Assembly: GCA_021847385.1 (NCBI GenBank)
Contig: JAJZTV010000013.1
Coordinates: forward strand, 1-19,651
Origin: Pseudomonadota bacterium
GTDB taxonomy: Bacteria > Pseudomonadota > Gammaproteobacteria > Burkholderiales > Thiobacillaceae
Direction of reading: 5' to 3'
DNA: 19,651 bases
Shown: in pieces, positions 13,391 through 19,651 of the stretch
Layout: every line of letters begins with the position of its first letter
How positions within the stretch are numbered: position 1 is the stretch's first letter
Made by a program: the position numbers and the translations under genes
Notes under the pieces: generated by a model
Told to the model about the DNA's origin: nothing
The model's database searches: none
The model's input: only the letters and a program-made list of their open reading frames with translations

Positions 13391-15613
13391 TTATTTTGTC
13401 GAATAGGTAAACACGCCGTCCCAATCTGCCGGCGGAGGCTGGTGACGAAAATGTTCGATACGTTCCAAATATACCTCGCAGGGCCTGTCTGCCACTTCCG
13501 TATATTCGACATGTTTCTTAAGTAATACCCGCAGCGCGGCAACGGCAGTATCCCAATGCTGGGCACGGTATTCGGCCAATGCGGCTTCAAATTGCCGCGT
13601 CCATTGCAAGGTCTCTTCCGGCAATTCGCTCGCCACGCCCAACGGTTCATAAATGGCCACAGGCTGCTGTTTACCCTTGACCCGAACCTGGTCGATCAAA
13701 CGAAAGGCAAGCTCAGGGCAGGCTTGACGAGTCGCCTCGCCACACAACACGCCAACGCCATATTGCTTGGTCAAGCCTTCTAGACGCGAAGCCAGGTTCA
13801 CCGCATCGGCCATCACAGTGTAGGCCATGCGGAACTCCGAGCCCATATTGCCGACGCTCATGCGCCCGGTATTCACGCCGACACCGATTCTCATCGCCGG
13901 CCAGCCCCGCTCCTGCAAGCGCGGGTTCAGTTCCTGCAAGGCGCGTTGCATCGCCAGGGCAGTCAACACCGCATCGTGCGCATGCCGGTCATTGCTCAAG
14001 GGCGCCCCCCAGAAGGCCATGATCGCATCGCCGATATACTTGTCGATGGTGCCGCGCCGTTCCTGCACCACCCGGGTCATGGCCGAGAGGTAGACGTTCA
14101 GGAGCTCGGCCAGATCGGCCGCCTCCAAGCCTTCGGAAATACTGGTGAAATCGCGGATATCGGAAAACAGCACCGTCATCTCGCGCGATTGGCCGCGCAG
14201 GCTATAGCGGGCTGGGTCGCGCGCCATTTCGTCGACCAGTTCCGGCGGCACGTATTGACCGAACAGCCGCGTGATTTGCAGCTTGGAACGGGCCTCGACG
14301 AAAAAACCATAACTCATGTTGAGGATGAACAGGCCCGCGATCGCGCATAACAAGGTGACCGTCGGCAGGCTCAAATTCAGCATCAACCAAGCATACAAAT
14401 CCACGCCCACCACCAGGCCGAGCAGGCCGATGACCGCCGCGGCAGCCCCCAACGGCGCCGCGAAGGGTAGCCATGCCGCCAGCAACAGCCCGAACGAGGC
14501 GATGGCGATCAAGTTCCAACCGCGCGTCCACGGGGACTCCCATTTCAGCGTGCCGTCCAAGATGCCGGAGATCATATTGGCGTGGATCTCCACGCCGGGA
14601 AAGGCCTTGCTACCCGGCACCACGCGCAGGTCCATGATGCCGGGTGCGGTCGCGCCGACCAGCACCAGACGCCCCTCCAGCTCGGCGGCCGGCACGCGGC
14701 CATGGATCACATCGGTCGCAGAGATATAACGGAACGCCGGTGTCGCCCGGTAAGGCACCAAGGCCATCGCATTCGCATCGAGCGGCACCGCCATGCCATC
14801 CAGTGAGAGCGCTACCGGAGCCGCCGCCCCACTTGGCATAGTGACCTCGATCGGCCCCAGGCCAAGACCCGCACGCACCAGTTCGATCGGCAAGGCCGCG
14901 CGGCACTGCCCCCGATAGTCGATCAGCATAGGCTGACGCCGGATCACGCCATCGAAATCGGGTTGAATATTGAAGAACCCGGCATGCGCCGCGCTCGCTT
15001 GCAGCATCGCCAGATTGGCGCCGTGGCCGGTGGCTTGCAGGGCCTGTACGCCGGCCATACGCAAGCGATCGCAAGCCATATCGGCCGGCGGCAGAACGCC
15101 GACCTGACCGGCCCCGTCGCCGAAATTGAAGTAATAGCCGAGCACCGCCGGCCCCGTGCCCAGGGCATGTGCCAGCCGGGCGTCATAGTCCAGACCAGGC
15201 CGGATGCGCTCGAGCAACCGGGCAAAGCCAGGCTCCCCGGCCAAGGCGCCGTGGGCCAAGCCTTGCAAGACCGGCAGGCCAGAACTTTGATCGGGTTCGG
15301 CGAAAACAATGTCGAAACCTACGGCCGCCACACCATACTGCCCGAACAGGTTTTCCGTCAGCTTGGCCGTTTGCGCGCGCGGCCAGGGCCAACGCCCCAC
15401 TTCGCGCAGCGATTTTTCGTCGATATCGACGATGACAATACGCTCGTCCACGCCCTGCGGCCGGAACAGGCGCACCTTGAGGTCATACAACGCGGCATCC
15501 AGCTTCTCGATGAAATACAGGTTGTAAAGACCGCCGGCATGGCCGAGCAAGATCAGCAGAAATGCCAGGCTGAGCGTCAACTGCCCGAGGAAACGACGCG
15601 TGCGCAGGGTCAT
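13391..15613 (-). CDS. CHASE2-domain class III adenylate/guanylate cyclase
   Basis: A 740-residue membrane nucleotide cyclase. A first membrane segment (about 9-30) is followed by a periplasmic CHASE2 sensor domain (about 35-340; landmarks DAALYDLKVRLFRPQ, IVIVDIDEKSL, GFDIVFAEPD, LVLVGATAPGIMDLR). Three hydrophobic helices (about 360-440) return the chain to the cytosol. The catalytic domain starts near FGQYVPPELVDEMA. The metal-binding Asp485 (LFSDIRDFTS) and Asp529 (KYIGDAIMAFWGAP) are intact, with the purine-site Lys in DKYIGD and the Asn and Arg of VNLASRLEG that stabilise the transition state. The Lys and the Thr of AYTV favour ATP over GTP. The C-terminus has a short helical extension. 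The ATG overlaps the M48 gene stop as ATGA, and the phosphodiesterase follows after 26 bp, so synthesis and probable breakdown of the product share one operon. Confidence 0.93.
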   Translation of the reverse strand: MTLRTRRFLGQLTLSLAFLLILLGHAGGLYNLYFIEKLDAALYDLKVRLFRPQGVDERIVIVDIDEKSLREVGRWPWPRAQTAKLTENLFGQYGVAAVGFDIVFAEPDQSSGLPVLQGLAHGALAGEPGFARLLERIRPGLDYDARLAHALGTGPAVLGYYFNFGDGAGQVGVLPPADMACDRLRMAGVQALQATGHGANLAMLQASAAHAGFFNIQPDFDGVIRRQPMLIDYRGQCRAALPIELVRAGLGLGPIEVTMPSGAAAPVALSLDGMAVPLDANAMALVPYRATPAFRYISATDVIHGRVPAAELEGRLVLVGATAPGIMDLRVVPGSKAFPGVEIHANMISGILDGTLKWESPWTRGWNLIAIASFGLLLAAWLPFAAPLGAAAAVIGLLGLVVGVDLYAWLMLNLSLPTVTLLCAIAGLFILNMSYGFFVEARSKLQITRLFGQYVPPELVDEMARDPARYSLRGQSREMTVLFSDIRDFTSISEGLEAADLAELLNVYLSAMTRVVQERRGTIDKYIGDAIMAFWGAPLSNDRHAHDAVLTALAMQRALQELNPRLQERGWPAMRIGVGVNTGRMSVGNMGSEFRMAYTVMADAVNLASRLEGLTKQYGVGVLCGEATRQACPELAFRLIDQVRVKGKQQPVAIYEPLGVASELPEETLQWTRQFEAALAEYRAQHWDTAVAALRVLLKKHVEYTEVADRPCEVYLERIEHFRHQPPPADWDGVFTYSTK

Positions 15614-16473
15614 TTCAAGCGATAGAGCCGATTCTCAAGCAAGCGCCCATCGGGTAAATCGATCGATGCCACCGCCTCGCCCAACCGCAGCAATCGGTCC
15701 TCGGGATGCGGGTGGGTCTTGTACAGCAGCGCCATACGGCTGTCTTGCGCCGGCACATGGCCGATCTCCTGCAACACCGCAGGCAAGGCATAGCCGTCGT
15801 AGCCGGCGCGCACCGCCAAGATCATGCCCATGCGGTCAGCCTCGTACTCGGCATCCTTGTCGAGCGAGCGAGCGACGATCTCGGCACCGTTGCCGATCAG
15901 GTTCTGCACGATCTGGTTCTTGTTCTGCAATTTCTGGCCGAGCAAGCCACCTACCGCCGAGACGATCTGCGATTGCTGCAAAAGCTTGAGATGATGCTGA
16001 CGGACGACATGGCCGATTTCATGGCCCAACACCGCAGCCAGTTCCGCCTCGTTTTGCAGCTTTTTATATAAACCCTTGGTCACGAAGACATAGCCACCGG
16101 GCGCGGCAAAGGCATTGATGTCTTCGCTGTCGATGACGCCGAAACGCCAAGGCAGATCGGGCCGCTCGCTCCCGTCCGCGACCCACTGCCCTACCTGGTT
16201 GACGTAGCGCTGCAAGCCCGCATCGGCCACCAAGGGCGCGGCGCCGAGCAGATTGCCGGCAATCTGGCGACCGATCGCGTGTTCCTCCTCGGCCGAGGTC
16301 TGGCCACCGAGCAAGCCCTGGATCAAATTGCCCACCCCCGCATCGGCCGCTTGCGTCGGCTGGGCCTGACCCTGTGATGGCACGCCGTCCAGAACCCCAC
16401 GCAACAGGCCGCCCAAGCCACCAGCCTGAGCGCTCGAGGCCAGCATGGCCAAGATCAATACCACGGCTTTCAT
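15610..16473 (-). CDS. Periplasmic M48 family zinc metalloprotease
   Basis: A 287-residue exported peptidase of the M48 (Ste24/HtpX/BepA/LoiP-like) family. Residues 1-17 form a Sec signal (LILAMLASSAQA before GGLGG) with no lipobox Cys, so a soluble periplasmic protein is expected. Seen: INAFAAPGGYVFVTKGL, the zinc motif HEIGH at 151-155, and the third-ligand block EYEADRMGM. THPHPEDRL follows, which is typical of the family. There is no TPR tail as in BepA. The ATG at 16471-16473 is preferred because it overlaps the stop of the SH3 gene as ATGA and starts right at the signal peptide; an earlier in-frame ATG at 16488 would add GGWP. The stop overlaps the cyclase ATG in the same way. It probably acts in envelope protein quality control. 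Confidence 0.93.
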   Translation of the reverse strand: MKAVVLILAMLASSAQAGGLGGLLRGVLDGVPSQGQAQPTQAADAGVGNLIQGLLGGQTSAEEEHAIGRQIAGNLLGAAPLVADAGLQRYVNQVGQWVADGSERPDLPWRFGVIDSEDINAFAAPGGYVFVTKGLYKKLQNEAELAAVLGHEIGHVVRQHHLKLLQQSQIVSAVGGLLGQKLQNKNQIVQNLIGNGAEIVARSLDKDAEYEADRMGMILAVRAGYDGYALPAVLQEIGHVPAQDSRMALLYKTHPHPEDRLLRLGEAVASIDLPDGRLLENRLYRLK

Positions 16474-17006
16474 TGGCCATCCCCCCAAGACGAATCGCTC
16501 GCTGGCCGGCTTTGCGGGGCCGGCAGATAGGCCAAGTCCCGTCTGACCAAGCCGGCCTCGGCGGCAAACCGTGCGGCCGCTTGTTTGGTCGTCGCGAAGC
16601 CATCCATCTGCTCTAAGGCCCGTTCGTCGAAATGCGCCTGCTTGAGCTCTTCTTCGCTCAGGCCACGCACACCGGCAACCGCAACGACCTTGTTCGGGTC
16701 ACGCCGGGTGGCCCCGATCGCCAAGACACCTTGCAATTCGCCAGCCACGTCAGTCTGCGCAGCCGCCCCACCGCGGACCGAAAGTAGACGCACCCAGCCG
16801 GTCTTGCCCTGTCCGCGCACTTGGCTCCAGCCACCTTGGCGGGCGAGGATTTCCACCGCATCGCCCTTGGCCACTTTACCTAGCACCGGCGCCGCTGCCG
16901 AGGCCTTGGTCCGCAGGGGCTCATCCTTGAGCATCACGCCGGGTGCGGCCCAAGCCGTCGCGGCGCAAAGCCAAACGGCCATCGTGATCAAACCGCCACG
17001 AAACAT
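16470..17006 (-). CDS. Exported bacterial SH3-domain protein
   Basis: A 178-residue periplasmic protein and the first gene of the four-gene minus-strand operon. Residues 1-20 are a Sec signal ending AWA. Residues about 22-80 form an SH3b domain (LRTKASAAAPVLGKVAKGDAVEILARQGGWSQVR, then GKTGWVRLLSVRGG). Such domains bind peptidoglycan or peptides. The rest (about 85-178) has a conserved look (IGATRRDPNKVVAVAGVRGLSEEELKQA) but no function I can name, and the tail is low-complexity. GGGAGAGAG precedes the ATG. The stop overlaps the M48 ATG as ATGA, which suggests the two products work together on the cell wall or envelope proteins. It is divergent from the MCE transporter operon. Confidence 0.88.
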   Translation of the reverse strand: MFRGGLITMAVWLCAATAWAAPGVMLKDEPLRTKASAAAPVLGKVAKGDAVEILARQGGWSQVRGQGKTGWVRLLSVRGGAAAQTDVAGELQGVLAIGATRRDPNKVVAVAGVRGLSEEELKQAHFDERALEQMDGFATTKQAAARFAAEAGLVRRDLAYLPAPQSRPASDSSWGDGQ

Positions 17007-17067
17007 GACTCTCTCTCCCTTATCGCACCATTACAGCCATGATACCCACCACGGCTATTCAATGCAT

Positions 17068-17073
17068 TATGAT
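17068..17073 (+). promoter_or_regulatory. Possible -10 element for the MCE operon
   Basis: TATGAT ends 6 bp before the ATG at 17080. If functional, transcription would begin at the start codon itself, giving a leaderless mRNA; this fits the absence of a Shine-Dalgarno sequence. No good -35 is visible, so support is weak. Confidence 0.25.
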
Positions 17074-17079
17074 CGGCAC

Positions 17080-17874
17080 ATGTCCTGGCTCACCGACATA
17101 CTCAGCCAAAGCGGCGACGCCCTGATCGCGCGCTTCGCGGCCTGGGGCCGAACCCTGCGCTTCGGCATGGTCACCCTGGCCGGCATCTTCTCGCCGGCGC
17201 TCTACAACAGCGCCACCCGCACCGTGGTGCAAAAACAGATCTATTTCACCGCCTGGCAGATACTCTTCGGCTTCAGCCTCTTCGCCGCGCTGTTCAGCCT
17301 GATCCTGGTTCGCATCGCCTCGACCGCCGCACAAAAATACGGCCTGGGCGATTTAGCGCTTGAACTGATCCTGCGTGTGCTAGTCATCGAGCTGCTGCCG
17401 CTGGTCACGGCCTTGTTTGTCGCGCTGCGCTCGGGCGCGGCGATCAACGCCGAAGTGGCCCTGATGAATATCACCAACGAAATCCAGGCCTTGGAAGGCG
17501 TCGGCATCGACGCACTGCGTCTGGAGTTCCTACCCCGCGTCATCGGTGGCGTGGTTTCCGTACTGGCACTGACCGCGCTCGCCAGCCTCGGCGCCCTGCT
17601 CATCGCCTATCTCGATCTATATGGCCTGCAAGCTTATAACCTGGCCGATTTCAGCCGCGTCGTCGGCCAAGTCTTCACGCCACTGTTGCTGTTCGGCCTG
17701 TGGCTGAAATGCATGCTATTCGGCCTGGCCGTCACCGTGATCCCGATCGCCGCCGGCCTCGACTCGCCCCATAAGTTGTTCTTCGCGCCGATCGCCGTAC
17801 TGTCCGGCATGGTGCGCCTATTTTTCGTGCTGATGTTGATCGAGGTCGGATCATTAACGATCACCTATCTATAG
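17080..17874 (+). CDS. MlaE-family ABC transporter permease (MCE/Mla lipid transport)
   Basis: A 264-residue inner-membrane permease of the MlaE family. It works with an MCE-domain MlaD-type protein and an ATPase to move phospholipid or another hydrophobic substrate between inner and outer membranes. Seen: an N-terminal amphipathic helix (SWLTDILSQSGDALIARFAAWG), a hydrophobic core of about five membrane helices, and the MlaE hallmark LPLVTALFVALRSGAAINAEVALMNITNEIQALEGVGIDALRLEFLPRVIGG split over helices and loop, including the coupling-helix region. LTALASLGALL follows. There is no N-terminal STAS extension. ATG 17080 is chosen; an in-frame ATG at 17062 would add MHYDRH, and the frame further upstream is antisense to the SH3 gene. 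It is the first gene of the plus-strand operon. The next gene is an ATPase-like protein lacking normal catalytic motifs. Confidence 0.9.
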   Translation: MSWLTDILSQSGDALIARFAAWGRTLRFGMVTLAGIFSPALYNSATRTVVQKQIYFTAWQILFGFSLFAALFSLILVRIASTAAQKYGLGDLALELILRVLVIELLPLVTALFVALRSGAAINAEVALMNITNEIQALEGVGIDALRLEFLPRVIGGVVSVLALTALASLGALLIAYLDLYGLQAYNLADFSRVVGQVFTPLLLFGLWLKCMLFGLAVTVIPIAAGLDSPHKLFFAPIAVLSGMVRLFFVLMLIEVGSLTITYL

Positions 17875-17930
17875 CCTGGGTTGCTGACGACGCCGAACGG
17901 CGGACCTGGCTAGCCGCCTGGCCCGATGCC

Positions 17931-18311
17931 GTGCTGATCTCGGCCGAATTGCCGCTGCGCGCCAATCTCTCGGTATTGGAAAACATCGCGCTGGTGCCGC
18001 AGTATCGCAGCAATGCCAGCGCCCACACGGCCAGCGAGCGTGCCTGGGCCTTGCTGGAACGCCTGGGACATGAGTCTTGTGCCCACCTGCGCGACCCCGA
18101 CCTCAGTTTCGAGCAGCGCTTCATCGCGAAACTCCTGCGGGCAGTCATCGCCAAGCCCTCTATAATCGTGATCGAACGGCCCGGCCTGCTGCTGCCGGAC
18201 ACGCCCTACCCGCGCTTCTTGGCTGAGACATCGGCCAAGCTGGACAAGGAGATCGACACGCTCTGGATCGTGGATTACACATGGCACGCCCCCCTCTACC
18301 CTCCCACTTGA
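17931..18311 (+). CDS. Degenerate ABC ATPase-like protein lacking Walker A
   Basis: A 126-residue protein (from GTG 17931) in the slot where the ATPase of an MCE transporter is expected. It aligns in outline with the second half of MlaF-type ATPases. ANLSVLENIALVP matches the stretch after the Q-loop; LSFEQRFIAKLLRAVIAKPSIIVIERP matches signature plus Walker B; TLWIVDYT matches the H-loop strand. The catalytic residues are missing: no Walker A anywhere in the open frame, LSGGQ is LSFEQ, the Walker B Asp-Glu is Glu-Arg, and the H-loop His is absent. An in-frame TAA at 17772-17774 excludes a longer N-terminus beyond about 45 codons. The real start may be ATT 17853, which has GAGG 7 nt before it and would overlap the permease gene. 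The end overlaps the MlaD-like gene by 31 bp. It is probably a retained structural or regulatory pseudo-ATPase; decay is the alternative. Confidence 0.7.
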   Translation: MLISAELPLRANLSVLENIALVPQYRSNASAHTASERAWALLERLGHESCAHLRDPDLSFEQRFIAKLLRAVIAKPSIIVIERPGLLLPDTPYPRFLAETSAKLDKEIDTLWIVDYTWHAPLYPPT

Positions 18312-19216
18312 TCAAGCACCTCGGGCTCAAGGTCGGCCTACTGGTCGGCGCCACGGCCTTCATCGCCGCAGCCTTCCTCATCTACACCCTATTCGCCCGC
18401 GGCCTGTTCGAGCCAACCCGCAGCGTCACCCTGATCGCCGACGACGTCGGCAACGTCGCCATCGGCATGCCGCTCAACTTCTCCGGTTTCCCGATCGGCG
18501 AGGTCAAGCACATCACCCTGACCGATCAAGGCCAAGGCCGGGTCGAGATCGAAGTACCGACCAAGCACCTGCATTGGCTACGCAGCACCAGCGTCTTCAC
18601 CTTACAGAAATCGCTGGTCGGCGGCGCCAAGATTCGGGTCTACAGTACCGATCTGAAGGCGCCGCCACTCGCCCCTGACGCCACGCCCGAGCTTTATACC
18701 GGCGACATCAGCGAGGAGATTCCCGTCCTGGTCGCGCGCGCCAAGGCCTTGCTCGACAACCTCGAACGCATGACCCACGAGGGCTCCAACCTCGACCAAA
18801 GCCTCGACCATACCAACACGGTGTTGGGTCGCATGACCGGCGACTACGGCGTGCTGGCAGGCATGCTCGGTAGCGCGGACAAGGCGAAAAAAGTGGTTGA
18901 CGCAATCGACCGCAGCAACAAACTGCTCGCCTCGCTCAACGGCCTCTCGCTCAAGATGGACCGACGCGTATTCGGCCAGAACGGCGTGATGGACCAGACC
19001 GACCAGGCGATGCAGCAGGTCAATGCCGCCTTGCAGCAAACCCGGGAAGGCCTGAAAAAGGCGGATGCGATCCTGGCCAATGCCAAGGAAGCCAGCGGCG
19101 ATCTCGTGCTCTTGCGCGCCGAGATCGACGATAGCGTGAACAAAGTGAACGGTCTTATCGATGAGCTCAACCGCAAATGGCCCTTCGCTCGTGAGGTGGA
19201 GATGAAGTTGCCATGA
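18281..19216 (+). CDS. MlaD/MCE-domain protein of a lipid transport system
   Basis: A 311-residue inner-membrane-anchored periplasmic substrate-binding protein. One membrane helix lies at about 15-40 (LKVGLLVGATAFIAAAFLIYTLF). The MCE domain follows at about 45-125 (VTLIADDVGNVAIGMPLNFSGFPIGEVKHITL, FTLQKSLVGGAKIRVYS). After this comes a long helical region, about 150-295, rich in Asp, Gln, Ala and Leu. In the family such helices form the hexameric tunnel or bridge. The end KWPFAREVEMKLP is typical of this subgroup. The ATG at 18281 lies inside the 3' end of the ATPase-like gene (31-bp overlap), and the stop overlaps the next gene as ATGA, so the operon is tightly coupled. It is related to MlaD in domain order but longer than E. 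coli MlaD (183 residues). Confidence 0.92.
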   Translation: MARPPLPSHLIKHLGLKVGLLVGATAFIAAAFLIYTLFARGLFEPTRSVTLIADDVGNVAIGMPLNFSGFPIGEVKHITLTDQGQGRVEIEVPTKHLHWLRSTSVFTLQKSLVGGAKIRVYSTDLKAPPLAPDATPELYTGDISEEIPVLVARAKALLDNLERMTHEGSNLDQSLDHTNTVLGRMTGDYGVLAGMLGSADKAKKVVDAIDRSNKLLASLNGLSLKMDRRVFGQNGVMDQTDQAMQQVNAALQQTREGLKKADAILANAKEASGDLVLLRAEIDDSVNKVNGLIDELNRKWPFAREVEMKLP

Positions 19217-19651
19217 AACCGCTGCCACGCCTGGCTTGGCTGATGTTGCCCCTGCTCGCGGCCTGCGCCGGCACGCCACCGCCCGACTGGCAAGGCAATG
19301 CCGTCCGCCAGCTGGAGCGCTATCAAAAACAATGGCTCGAAGGTGACAACCGGGCAGCGGAGCTGAGCTTCGCCAAGGCCCGCGATGAGATCGCCCGCAC
19401 CGGCCGACTCGACTTGGCCGTGCATACTGAACTCGTCCGTTGCGCGACTCGCACCGCCAGCCTGGATTTCGAACCCTGCGGCGGCTATCGGTTGGACGAT
19501 GCCAGCCCCGGCGAGGCCGCCTATGCCCGCTTGCTGGCCGGCACGATACGACAAGACGACGACCGCCTGCTGCCCGCACAATATGCCGGCTTCGCGCGCG
19601 CCAGCGGCACGGCGGAACGCAACCGCGCCGCCCAGACCATTGCCGACCCGT
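19213..19651 (+). CDS. Predicted lipoprotein, last visible gene of the MCE operon, cut by window end
   Basis: 146 codons are visible and the frame is still open at the window end. It starts with ATG overlapping the MlaD-like stop (ATGA). Residues 1-17 are a lipoprotein signal with the lipobox LAAC, and Cys18 is the predicted lipidated residue, followed by AGTPPP. The residue at +2 is Ala, so outer-membrane sorting is expected. The rest is soluble and helical (VRQLERYQKQWLEGD, AAELSFAKARDEIARTGRLDLAV) with two further cysteines (VRCATR, EPCGGYRL) that might pair. I do not recognise the family. Many MCE operons end in an auxiliary lipoprotein that completes the trans-envelope path; this may play that part but does not visibly match that family. 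Confidence 0.8.
   Translation, partial: MKPLPRLAWLMLPLLAACAGTPPPDWQGNAVRQLERYQKQWLEGDNRAAELSFAKARDEIARTGRLDLAVHTELVRCATRTASLDFEPCGGYRLDDASPGEAAYARLLAGTIRQDDDRLLPAQYAGFARASGTAERNRAAQTIADP

Noticed and set aside
16585..17079. Upstream in-frame extension of the MlaE-type permease by 165 codons
   Set aside because: The extension is antisense to the SH3-domain gene and reads as Ser/Arg/Pro-rich noise; permease homology starts at about 17080.
17875..17930. Sequencing frameshift that hides a normal Walker A half of the ATPase
   Set aside because: The gap after the permease stop is only 56 bp, too short for the missing first half (about 240 bp), and the upstream sequence codes for a well-conserved permease in another frame.

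Overview
The window looks like chromosome of a sulfur-oxidising betaproteobacterium with high GC content (Thiobacillaceae or a relative; this is inferred from gene content and order, not from a marker gene). The support is the run dapB-bamE-fur-recN-nadK-hrcA-hemH, a typical betaproteobacterial neighbourhood, followed by a flavocytochrome c sulfide dehydrogenase (fccAB). I see no IS element, phage gene, tRNA, rRNA or CRISPR array, and gene packing is dense.

Layout. Positions 1-763 (minus) hold the N-terminal part of the chaperone HtpG, cut by the window edge. Divergent from it is a 965-residue MHYT-PAS-PAS-GGDEF-EAL protein for c-di-GMP turnover (873-3770). Next come dapB and bamE (minus, ATGA overlap), fur (plus, divergent from bamE), recN (minus, convergent with fur) and, after a 581-bp gene-free gap, nadK (minus). 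The gap is packed with perfect stems, including a likely tandem terminator. hrcA and hemH follow on the plus strand. A 205-bp regulatory region with a perfect FNR/CRP-type palindrome leads into fccA (monoheme cytochrome c) and fccB (Tat-exported flavoprotein). fccB ends at a strong two-way terminator.

The second half holds two envelope-related operons that diverge at about 17,040. The minus-strand operon is SH3b protein > M48 metalloprotease > CHASE2 adenylate cyclase > class-II-like cyclic nucleotide phosphodiesterase. Its first three genes are joined by ATGA overlaps and the last follows after 26 bp. This puts an envelope-located input, cAMP synthesis and probable cAMP breakdown in one transcription unit. 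The plus-strand operon is an MCE/Mla-type lipid transporter: MlaE permease > a short, motif-degenerate ABC ATPase-like protein > MlaD/MCE protein > a lipoprotein that runs off the end.

The most unusual item is the ATPase-like protein. It sits in the ATPase slot of the operon but has no Walker A and altered signature, Walker B and H-loop positions. Its reading frame is nevertheless intact and overlaps the next gene, so it looks like a retained pseudo-ATPase rather than debris. The cyclase-phosphodiesterase operon and the structured recN-nadK gap are the next most interesting items.
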